Shown one piece after another: positions 26,601-36,494 of a stretch of DNA of 64,000 nt. The position numbers were made by a program, and so were the translations under genes. Numbering within the stretch: position 1 is the first letter of the stretch; each line of letters begins with the position of its first letter. The notes under the pieces are model-generated. The model ran no database searches. It saw only the letters and a list, made by a program, of their open reading frames with translations, and was not told where the DNA came from. Origin of the DNA: Hirsutella rhossiliensis (taxonomy: Eukaryota; Ascomycota; Sordariomycetes; Hypocreales; Ophiocordycipitaceae); contig NW_025408683.1 of NCBI RefSeq assembly GCF_020360975.1, forward strand, positions 1,302,001-1,366,000. Reading direction: 5' to 3'.

Positions 26601-28760
26601 TTAGCTAATTTAAAAGATTTAAATCCCCCCTTCCTAATAGTCTTAAGAAGAGGTCCTAGACGAGGAAATAGAAGAAGAAACCGATGTCGAAGTAGTCGAG
26701 GATAACGCCGACTTTAAAGAAGAAGAGGAAGCTACTAGATTAGATAATCTAGATAAAGAAGGAGACTATAGGAAAGTAGTAGAGCTAGAATACGCCTACC
26801 TACCTACGCCCCCTCCTACGTAAGAAGATCTAGAAGTAGTTTTTTTAGTTAGTCTTCCCGTCTTAACCCCTAAGGGGGTAGGAAAGGCACCTCTCTTAAA
26901 GGATTACCTAGCTACCTTTTTATCCCTACTTCGAGAAGTAAAGGAAGGTATAGGGCCCGATATAAAAGAAGACTAACCTCTCCCCTATTTTAATTAGTTT
27001 TCCGACTTCTATCTAACGCTAATAGAAGACGGTTCCTACGGAGCGTTTATAGTAGGCCGGCTCTTTAAGCTATAGCTATTAGTAAGGAAGGTATATAAAA
27101 GAGACCTCCCGGACCTACTAGTAAACTAAAAGCAGTTAGAAAAACACCCTTTTAGAGACTAGTTTTTCTAGGCCTAGAAAGACCACCTAGCCTTATACGA
27201 AGAGATAGGGTCTTTTAAAGAGGTCCTTAAGGAAAACGTAAGAGGAAAATAGGTCCTTAGCTATAAATAGGTCTTTATCTATAAGACTAATAAATATAGC
27301 TTCCTTTAAAAATATAAAGCCTAGCTAGTTATTTATAAGAATTAATAGGAAAAAGGGGATCTTCCTACTAGGGCAACTACCTTAGTAGGGATGTATTTTC
27401 GGACCCTTATAGCTATAGTAGTAGAATTCGACCTCGAGCTCGATTAGATAGATATAGTTAACGCCTTTATTAACTGCCTACTTAAGGAAGAAGAAGAAGT
27501 TATCTATATACGCCTTCTACTAAGCTTCTAATAGCTAGGAAAGGTTCTATAGCTTAGGAAAGCTCTATATAGACTACGAAGATTACCCTTTTTTTAATAA
27601 TAGCATTTAATAGGTTCCCTTAAAGCCCTAGGCTTTAAGAAAGTCCCTTAGGAACTATATATAATATAGAAGGGTAAAATCACAGTCTTTTTCTACGTCG
27701 ACGATATTATCTAGGCCTACCTAAAAGAGGAAGAAGCTGCTACTAGGGAGGCTATACGAGGCCTATAATAAAGGTATAAGATAACTAGGCTAAGGGAGCT
27801 AAAGTAGTTCCTAGGGATATAAATCCTTTAAAATAGGTCCTAATAGACTATCTAGCTTACCTAAGACGCCTATATCGATAAGGTAGCTTATAAATTCCTC
27901 CTTAATTCCCTTAATAAGAAGCTTCCCTCTACGCTTATATTAGACGAAGAGCTTTTGCCTACTCTATCCTTTTAAGCTAGGGAGTAAGAGAAATACTAAT
28001 ACTAATAAAAAGTAGGCTCCTTGCTTTTTTTTAGCTATTTCTACTAGACCGGATATCTCTTTTACAGTCTCCTAGCTAGCTAGATATAACTAGAATCCTA
28101 GCCCTAGGCATTAAGAAGTAGTAGGTAGAGCTATCCTTTATCTCTATTTAACGAGATTATATAGTCTACGCTTAGGAGGGCAGGGAAGGAAATAAGCTGC
28201 CGAAATCTTCCTTTATTTAAGCGATTCGTCCTTTACGGATAATTCCTTAGATAGAAAGAGCTTATAAGGGTATATTATATCCCTTTTTAGAGGAACTATT
28301 ACTTAGAGAGCTTCGAAGTAAGCTACCGTTACGACTTCTAGTACGGAGGCAGAGCTACTAGCTCTTTTAGAAGCGTTAAAAGAAGCGATTTTCCTTAGCC
28401 GGCTACTAATATCTCTACGACTATAAATCCCGACCCCGTTAGCTATAGAATGCGATAATATATAGACTATATAGATTCTTATAGAGGAAAATAGTAAGCT
28501 ATCGACCCGGCTACGGTATATTAATATCTATTAGCATTAGTTACGCTAAGAGGTCTAAAGGGGACTTATTTCCGTCCGTTAGGTTCTAATGGTATCGATA
28601 AAAGCCGTCGGTCTTACGAAGCCCTTACCGAAGTAAAAGCTAGCTATCTTTTTATAGTAAATTAGGCTAGAAGACGTTCGAGAGAAGCTATCCTTAGAAG
28701 CCCGCCTTAAGAGTCTACGAGAGGAGCTAATAGTACGTAGGAGGAAGGAGACGTCTATAG
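23700..28760 (+). pseudogene. Copia gag-pol polyprotein, RIP-inactivated
   Basis: A gag-like part comes first, including an Ala/Pro-rich stretch at 24,540-24,720 that keeps several CpA/TpG sites. The integrase zinc finger lies near 25,765-25,830 and continues into GKTKRQISRRT. The integrase core runs from about 25,860 (IDAFLGM near 25,908) to a degenerate YLLNRTP-type motif near 26,245. RT spans 27,370-27,740 with FYVDDII at 27,691-27,711, so both catalytic aspartates are intact. RNase H lies at 28,210-28,380 and ends with the copia-type STEAELLAL. Scattered TAG/TAA stops break the frame, so no functional polyprotein can be made. Confidence 0.88.
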
Positions 28761-29052
28761 CTAAAGAGAGGAATTAGGACTTATCCTAAAGGAGGGCCCT
28801 AGCTTAATTAGGACTTATTCTTCTTAAAGGCCCCCTTTTTAAGGACTTATCCTTAGAGAAGCCCCCCTTTCTTATAGGACTTAATTTCCTCCTTAGGCCC
28901 CTTTTCCTAAAGTAGGTCTAAAAGAGCCTAGGGCTAAAACCCGGATTTCTTAAGTAAGGGATAAGTATAGACTAAGACCTCCTCTATACGCTTACCGGCC
29001 TAGATATTTAGCTTTACCCTTTCTATAAGGGCAGGCTATAGCTAAGGGGGTA

Positions 29053-29538
29053 TATCGCGAAGTATAGCCTAATTTCGTAGTTCTTAGAGATATCCCTTAG
29101 TACGAGGGACCTAGGAAGCTAAGAAACACCCGGTATAGAAGAAGGAAGAAGGAGCTAAAAAGAGGTATAGAAAGGAGGGTAGGGGCATAAGGGGAAGTAG
29201 AAGTAGCGATAGCTTCCTATAGAGGTAGCGAGAGATAAGATAGATATACCGGCAACGGCTAGAAAGGAGGGGAAAAACCGGTAAAAAGCTCGGTAGTTAA
29301 AAGGATATTAGTAGCTTCTTTAAGTAGGATTATCTTTATTAATTAAGATGCTAGACGGGTATAAAGAAGGGCGTTAGATAGAGGAAAGAAGGATAATTAA
29401 GGAAATATAATAATTACTCCCCTACCTTTATTACTGCCCCCGTAAGAATTAAATCTCTCTACCCTACCTATTTAACCCCTTACTTTTAATTTTACCTTCG
29501 TATATTTTTATATACTTCTCGTATCTCTCTTTATAAGA
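29053..29538 (+). repeat. Copia 3' LTR
   Basis: 486 bp, starts TATCGCGAAGTATAG and ends TCTTTATAAGA. It is followed directly by the duplication ACTAT. Confidence 0.95.
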
Positions 29539-32500
29539 ACTATCAGCTTATACTAACTACTAAAGGGAACCTATTAAAGATATAAAAGATAGATATATAA
29601 AGTACTATAAATACTTAAATAATAAGGAGTATCTAATTAAGTTTACTGCTCCTACCTTTAACCTTAGTCGCTTTATATATAAATAAAAGTATACGATTAA
29701 AGTTATTAACTTTTTAATAGGACTAAATAGAAAGGGACTTTATTAAAGAGCGTTCCTTTAAGACTATAAGGAAGGAAACTTAGTTATTTTTAATACTTAG
29801 AAAGAGAGATAGTACGCTAAACTCTATACGCTCTTATAAGTATAGTAGTAGTTTCTTTATATCCTTTAAGTTCCTTATAACTTTACTTATACGCTAGTCC
29901 CTTATACTACTTAGTAGGAAAGGTAGGAATATAGCTACTTAGCTTTAATAATAATCTAATACTAAGTTAAAGGTATAGTTAAGCTATACTTTAAGAGAAT
30001 TAAGTAGCGATATTTAAAGGTTAAAGTAATTCTAAAGTAAAAGTATAAGGTAATATAAGAAGCCTTATAAATAGATAAAATCTTATACTAAGACTAGTAT
30101 AAGAAGGTATAAGTAATAAGCGTAGAATTAAGTAATCGATAATATAAGCGGAAAGATTAGTTAAAGGAGTATAGGGTAGGACTTCGTCTAGAATTTATAA
30201 TAAGTATATAAGGGGCTAAATAATATATTAAAAGAATAGCGTTGTAAAGGATACTTATAAACTTACTTATTTTATCTACTACTCCTAGGGAAATCCTTTA
30301 TCTTTTATAGACTATTGCTCGCCTACTAGTAGACTAATTAGTTAGCTTTCTAGCACTTTCTATAGTGCTTAAAAAGCTCTATCTATAGTATATCTTCCTA
30401 ACTTAGTAGGTGGTCTAATTATAACGTAATAGCTAACGTAAGACTATAGGTTCTAGTATAAGTAGTAGATTTAACTAGAATATTCTATGCCCTATATATT
30501 CTCGTATCGCGGATATCTTCGGAGCCGCTAGGCTAAAATAGGCAGTAGGGTATCCGTCCTACTTATAATTTACTTATATATTTTATGCATATTTTATTTT
30601 ATTAAGATAAGCTTATCTTAACCCGCTTTTCTTAAAGGAAGGTATAGATATCTAGTAGAGGTCTTTGTCTTTAAGGGTTATTCCCTTAGACTATATTATA
30701 GAGCCTCTTTTTACTAGCTTATTTTATAGAGCCTCCCTATGCCTATTATTCCTTTATAATAGTAAAATAGGAATATAAAGGTATATTCTTATACCTAGTA
30801 TTTTTTTAAGCTAGATAAGAGGATAAGTATAAAAGGCTATATTAATAGGCTAATATATAGAATCTAAGCTATTATAGTAAACGAACTTAATTATATATAA
30901 GCGATATTATAAGGAGCGGAGTTTCCTAGTAGTTTAATAGTAAGGTTAAATAACTATAAAGGATACTATTTAATTAAGGTTTAATAACTTTTAGTAGAGT
31001 CTTTCTTATAAGGATTCCTAGGTATAAACGGATTTACTAATATAGCTATATTATTCTAGGAGATTAAGAAGAATAAGACTTTTAAAAAGTCCTAGAGGTA
31101 GTTAACCTTTAAGATAAGCCCGGTAAATAGAAACTATTACTTTAAAGAGATATAGAACTAGCTTATATAGTAAGGAGAGCGAGAAAAGAGCTAACTACGC
31201 TAGCTACCCTTATAGAGAAACCTAACCTAATCGCTTAAGCTATACGCGGTTTCTTTATAAAACTCCTCCCTAAAAAGACCCTTAACTATCTAATTACGCT
31301 AATAGGAATCGAGAATAAGCTTAGACCTTCGTTACTTTAAGCGTTAACTAAATTAAGCCCTATATCTAAACTAAGTAGCCTTTCCTTAAGTAACCTTAAG
31401 ATAAGATCCCTACCTTAGAATCTATAAAAGAAAGAGCTAAGCGCCCCTACTAGTCCCTTTATTTATATAGAAATAATGCTTTTATTTTCCCTTTTAAATA
31501 TATAGCTAATTAGACCTACTCCTCGCCTATTACTAATAACCCCTTTAAACGTATAAAGGAGTAAAAGACTTATAACTATACCCCTATTAATAGCCTAATA
31601 AGAACCTAGTAAGGAAGAAAGGTAGATATCGCGGCTACTAACTTACCTAAGGACTCTAAAATTACTAGGCGCTCGGTTAATTACCTTAAGGCTAAAGACT
31701 TTAGTAATGCCTATAGCGCGCCCTATTACTTCTTAGAAATAAAGTATAGTAATAGTCTCTTTAGTTATAGTCCTTATAAGGTTTATACTAAGCTTTAAAC
31801 CCTCTTATATTAAAGGAGTTAAAAATCTAGGAATATATTAAAACTACTACTAGGATATTAACGACTATAATTTTATATATTTACGTAGGACTACTAGCGA
31901 CGCGAAAATAACTAGTCTACGAAACTCTATAGCTTATTTAATCTAGCTATACCTAAAGCTATAAACTAGTAAAGATACTAACTACTTTATTTCCTTAACG
32001 CCCTTAAGAATAATAAGCGCGAATACTTAAGAGCGTATATAAGGGGTAGTAGATAATTATCTAAAGAAGGAAGTACGCGAGTAAAGATAGGAAAGAGCTA
32101 AATAGGTAGCTTATAGGTAAAGGGAGGAATAAATAATATAAAGGAAAAGGATTATAGTAAAAGAGAAAAGTTCTATTAATAGTTTATTTACTTACTTATA
32201 TACTTAAGAAGAGAGCCTTACTCGTTATTATCGCGCCCTTTTTATTAGTATCTTAGGTTAGAAAGTCGCTAAGGAGGAGTTTAATAAGTAAGATTATACC
32301 CTTATAGATATTAACCTATTAAAGGGATAAGACTCTTAGTACTCCCCTTCTAACTTACTTCTAAGTATACTTAAAGGCGTTATAAACACCTTAATTATTT
32401 AATTAGGTATCTTTTTTAATTATAGTTAATTTAAATTTTTATTTTTCCCCTTTAAAGTAAAGGCCGCTAGTTATACGACTTTAATAGAGATAAAGAGGTA

Positions 32501-33400
32501 TAAAGTAAAGAAATCTCTAAGACTTATATTTATAACCTAAGGCCCTTAGAGCTATATATAAAACCGATAATTAGATAATTATATAGTTAATTGCTTTATT
32601 TATCCTTAGCTATATACTACGCGTGCTTTAGGTATATTCCCTTATCCTTATTAAAGTATCTACCGCTTAAAGCTAAGAGCTATAGGCTAATAAGTTAAGG
32701 GATCCTATAAATAGGTTTATAGTAAAGGATAAGGTCTAGCTAAACCTTTATAACTATAGGTTAATAAGGCTAAAAAAGAAGCTTAACTAGCTATATATTA
32801 AGTATATAATAAAGAAGGTACTAAGTCTATAAACTATAAATCTAAAGGGGCTGCTCTTTAGTATCTATAGTACGATTAATATTAACCTCCTTTATCGCAC
32901 TATTATAAAACCCTTACTAAGCTAAGAGATAGCGGATCCTTAACTAGCCGCTATCCTTATTAAGGGAGAGAAGGAGTTCTTAGAAAAGGAGTTATAAGTA
33001 GCCTATTAAAAGAATATAGGCTATAGTAGGAGGTATAAAGTCCTTATTAAGTAGCATAGCTACTAAGACTTAACGTAAGAGCTAGCTTCTAAGTTTAAGG
33101 GCACGTAGCTCTAAATAAGTTCGAGGCTATTTATAGGCTAGTAAAAGAGAACGACGGCCTAGTAAGAGAAGCTACCTACTTAGCGGTAAAGTAGCTAGTA
33201 CCTTAAAATATAAGGGAGACTATACCCCGCCTTTAAGGAAGTAGTAGGGCACCGAGCCTATAGCGGTCGCTATATTAATATAAGCTATAAGTATATATTA
33301 TAAATACTATAACTATAGATAATAAGTAGGGCGTACTTAGGTTAGTAGTAGTATAAATAAATCGTATTAGCTTTTATAAGCGCGCTTAAGGGTATATAGA
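29539..33400 (+). pseudogene. Host gypsy-like element, right part with integrase C-terminus and chromodomain
   Basis: Continuation of the split host after the copia insertion, interrupted by the Z solo LTR at 30,098-30,793. Most of 29,544-32,400 is degraded gag/pol-like sequence with no certain motif. Around 32,700-32,870 the plus strand matches the integrase C-terminal region (a DRFIVKDKVWL-like pattern). Around 32,990-33,090 a chromodomain-like pattern follows (RRYKVLIKWHSY-like after discounting RIP stops). I could not find an RT block, so pol seems partly deleted. Confidence 0.6.
30098..30793 (-). mobile_element. Solo LTR, family Z (copy 2, inverted)
   Basis: 696 bp, reverse complement of the copies at 21,896 and 44,176. 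Flanking five-base words are ACTAG on the left and CCTAG on the right, matching at four of five positions. It keeps TpG/CpA sites (for example near 30,240 and 30,585) inside a RIP-saturated host. Confidence 0.85.
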
Positions 33401-33419
33401 CTAAGCTTAGTAGGCCTTC

Positions 33420-34091
33420 TTTTTTAGTAGGGTCTTAACTATTAAACGGTTATCCTTATCTTCCTCCTTATCCTTCTCCTTATCCTCCTCCTTAGTATAA
33501 GGCGCGGCCCTAGCTTTAAGGGCGCGGATCCGGCCCTCTAGGCTACCTAGCTAAGCGGCGACGGCGGCGGCGTTAAGGATAGCGGCGGCGGCGGCGGCGC
33601 CGGTGCCGGTAGTAGTAGCAGCGGCGGCGGTAAAGGTAGCGGGGGCGGCTAGGGCAGCGGCGACGGTGCCCCTAATAGAGAGAGAGTTAGCGCTATAGGG
33701 AGTATAGGAAAGGGAGCTTACGTACTTAGGTACGAGGGCGGCGCGCTTAAAGAACTATAAATTATAGTAGGCGACGGCGGCAGCGGTTAAGGCGCGCTTA
33801 GCCTTATTCTAGTCCTTACCCGGCTCTATAGCGCTCTAACCCGCGGTAGTATAAGTTAGGACGGGCGGCGTAACCTTATAGGCGCGGCTAGCTTAGGCGT
33901 ATAAGAAGTAGCTACCTTAAGAGCGGCCGGCCTAGTCGGCGTAGGGGAGGGACTATAAGGTATACTATATATAAAAGAAACCTTAGGTAGCGCCCTAGGC
34001 TATAGCGCGCTTATACTAATATAAGGAGTTAGTAATACTTATAAGAATAAGGGTAAAGGGGCTTATAAAGAAGGACGGCGAGGACCTATAC

Positions 34092-34128
<37 letters not shown>

Positions 34129-34520
34129 CGCGGCGGCCGGTAGCGGAGAGCGTAGCGGGGGCGGCGGCGGCGTAGGTAGTAAAGTTAACGGCCGAGAAGC
34201 TAGGTAGCGGGTAGCGCGGAGTAGCGGTAGGCGCGACTAGGGCGGCGGGGGTAGTAGGTAGGGTAGCGGGCGAGGTAAGGGCGCGATCGACGAAGTTATC
34301 GATCTTAGCGGAGAAGTAAGATAAGGTAAAAGAGGATATATTAAATTATTTAAATAGCTAGCGGGGGTATAGGTTAGCTTATATATAAGTAATAGCGTAT
34401 AGCTAGGCGCTAAGAGACTTATAGTTATAGTTATAGCTACTACTACTAATATTAATAATAATAATATAGTTAAGAGGAAAGAGCGATAAAGGCTCGCTAG
34501 TAGGTTATTTACCTCCTAGC
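33420..34520 (-). pseudogene. RIP-mutated ghost of an alanine-rich, low-complexity protein gene
   Basis: A strikingly GC-rich island in AT-rich surroundings, full of GCC/GGC triplets. Read on the minus strand, one frame is mostly open: a low-complexity start near 34,450; an Ala/Pro/Thr-rich middle; an asparagine run at 34,092-34,128; a long alanine run near 33,590; a short charged segment (LEGRIRALKARAA) near 33,530; and a Gly/Gln-rich tail near 33,450. Breaks are TAG/TAA at probable Gln and Trp codons. I see no transposon domain. It may be a decayed host gene, for example a regulator, or an unusual gag; the function is not recognisable. Confidence 0.45.
34092..34128. repeat. (TTA)n microsatellite, about 12 units
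   Basis: An uninterrupted TTA run inside the ghost gene. On the minus strand it reads AAT repeats. It may have begun as another triplet and been homogenised by RIP, but that cannot be told from one copy. Confidence 0.8.
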
Positions 34521-34792
34521 CGCGCGCTAAGGTATAAGATTAACGTTATAAGGGACTGCCTATAAAGAGAGGGGCGGGGACCTTATATAAGGGTATTTAC
34601 CCTTAGTATAGGTCTAGGTATTAGCTTAGACCTTAGCTAATAGCGTTATAGGGTAAGGTAAGCTATATATATAAATATATATTTAGTAGCAGTAGGCGTA
34701 GTATATAGCTAGATCCTATATAGCTTATTATTATAATATAATAAAAGGTACCTATAGTATAACCTTTTACCTACCTTATAATACTAAATAAA

Positions 34793-34976
34793 TATAAAGA
34801 AGGGCGTTAAATAAAAGAAGAAGGATAATTAAGGTAATATAATAATTACTCCTTTACTATAACTATTACCCTTATAAGAATTAAATAACTTTTCCCTACT
34901 TATTTAACCTCTTACTTCCCCTTTTAACTTTATATATTTTATATATATATCTTATATCTCTATTTACTAGATTAAT
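34793..34976 (+). repeat. Copia LTR fragment (3' part only)
   Basis: It matches the last ~180 bp of the copia LTR, from the AAAGAAGGGCGTTA region to the end, and is heavily RIP-mutated. The 5' part is missing. The next 250 bp (34,977-35,223) hold no recognisable feature. Confidence 0.75.
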
Positions 34977-35223
34977 AGGTACGCTATAATTATAATATAT
35001 ATTAAATAACCGCGTCTTTATAATATACCCCTTTAAGGATTATAGCTCCGCTAAGATTCCTAGACCTTAGCAGCTTAAAACGCGGGAGTTAGATACTAAG
35101 CGCCGCGCTAATAACCTAAGGAAATCTAAGAAAAGTAGTTATCTATAAGGGGTTAAACGTTATACCGCGCGTAGTTACTAAAAGTTATAGGGGTAGTATA
35201 CTATCCCCTCCTAAGCTTATAGC

Positions 35224-35697
35224 TTTTATAAAAAGAGATATAAGAAGTATATATAAAATATATAAAGGTAAAATTAAAAGTAAAGGGTTAAATAAGTAGG
35301 GCAAAGTTATTTAATTCTTATAGGGGCAATAATTATAGTAAGGAAATAATTATTATATTACCTTAATTCTCCCTTTTTCCTTTATTTAACGCCCCTTTCT
35401 ATATCCCTTTAGTATCTTAATTAATAAAGAAGATCCTACTTAAAAAAGCTACTAATATCTATATAATTACTAAGATTTTTACTAGTTTTCCCCTCTTTTT
35501 TAGCTATTACTAAGATATCCGTCTTATCTTTCTCTACTTTTATAAGAAGCTATCGCTACTATTACTTTCCCTCTCTCCCCTACCTTCCTTTTTATACCTC
35601 CTTTTAGCTCCTTCTTATACTAGTGTTTTTTGCTTCCTAGATCCCTCTTACCTAGGGATATCTCTAAGAATGCGAAATCAGCTTATACTTTATAATA
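35224..35697 (-). repeat. Copia solo LTR, inverted, RIP-mutated
   Basis: About 474 bp, aligning throughout with the 486-bp copia LTR in reverse orientation. The start reads TTTTATAAAAAGAG where the clean copy has TCTCGCGAAGAG. No convincing target duplication was found. The adjacent 35,698-36,050 is RIP-mutated sequence in which I see no feature. Confidence 0.85.
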
Positions 35698-36050
35698 AAG
35701 GTAGCTATATAAAACCTAACGGTAGTAGAACTTTCGCTAAATATATAAAGTAAGAGTTAAAGGGGTTATATAAGTAATATAAAGTTAAATAAGGGGAGGG
35801 GCTATATATTAAATATAGCTATCTAATTAGGTTACTAGTAAGAGATAGAAAGAGATAAATTTAACTAAAATAAGAGAGATAGTATAGGGATTCTTATACT
35901 AAACTAATATATAGTAATAAGCTAAAAGGGGAAGGGGCTTCCTTAAAGTAAAATACGGTAGGGGGCGGCGGGGAATTTATAACGACCGACTTTATAGTAA
36001 CGAACCCCGCTATCCTAACGCCTTTTAACCTAATTCGTAGTCTTTAGTAA

Positions 36051-36257
36051 GAAGTGCTTTACCGAGGTATAATCACTAGCAATTTAGCTGGCCTGGCTGT
36101 TATCGCGGCTATTGCTGTATCTATTATTAAGCACTCGGGCGTCTAGTACGATAAACCTACACGGATGGATGGCTTCGGAGCTGCCTTCTAAACCATCTAT
36201 GCTAGCACGGCAATTGCTATTATAATTTGTTCCTTTGGGTTAAAGAAAGGGGTTTAG
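36051..36257 (+). pseudogene. RIP-killed fragment of a multi-pass membrane protein
   Basis: A plus-strand frame of about 68 codons begins EVLYRGIITSNL. It has a first hydrophobic segment (LAGLAVIAAIAVSII, roughly residues 12-26), a polar loop containing YDKPTRMDGFGAAF, and a second hydrophobic segment (TAIAIIICSFGL). The frame is broken only by TAG after HSGV and TAA after FGAAF. Both sit where CAG and CAA (Gln) would be expected, the signature of RIP. The pattern resembles part of a transporter or permease, but I cannot name the family. It lies about 240 bp beyond the 3' end of the P450 and converges with it, at the border where RIP fades. Confidence 0.45.
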
Positions 36258-36494
36258 GGTTGGCTGAAGGCCGTCTCCGGCTTTAATTATTTGGCAGTAT
36301 CCTTGTTTGGCAACCAGTCCCCTAAACCACACGAAAGTCTGATTTTGAATTCTGTCATCGAGACTCGAGGCTAACCTTTGACTTAACATTGATACATAGA
36401 GTCGCCTGTTTCGTGCGGCTAGATAGGACATGATGTTTATTTCACTTGCTCGACAATGCTAACTCCGACGCCCGCAGACCTTGCGCTGATTGCA

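Larger units (their letters stand above)
23183..29538 (+). mobile_element. Complete Ty1/copia retrotransposon
   Basis: 6,356 bp. Both LTRs are 486 bp. Their ends derive from TGTCGCGAAG...CTTCGCGAGA, read from the nearly unmutated solo LTR at 38,887-39,372. The target duplication ACTAT is at 23,178-23,182 and 29,539-29,543. The order integrase, RT, RNase H is diagnostic of copia. It is RIP-mutated but less completely than the gypsy elements; the RT active-site residues are still present. Confidence 0.95.

Noticed and set aside
1..36050. AT-rich DNA as mitochondrial sequence, an AT-rich organism or a centromere
   Set aside because: The bias is specifically loss of CpA/TpG with CpG kept, and it tracks identifiable retrotransposons. 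Mitochondrial genes are absent. A centromere cannot be judged from one window.
36240..36431. 63-codon minus-strand frame between the membrane-protein remnant and the P450
   Set aside because: Short, no motif, overlaps the end of the RIP-damaged fragment, and has no promoter signal. Most likely chance.
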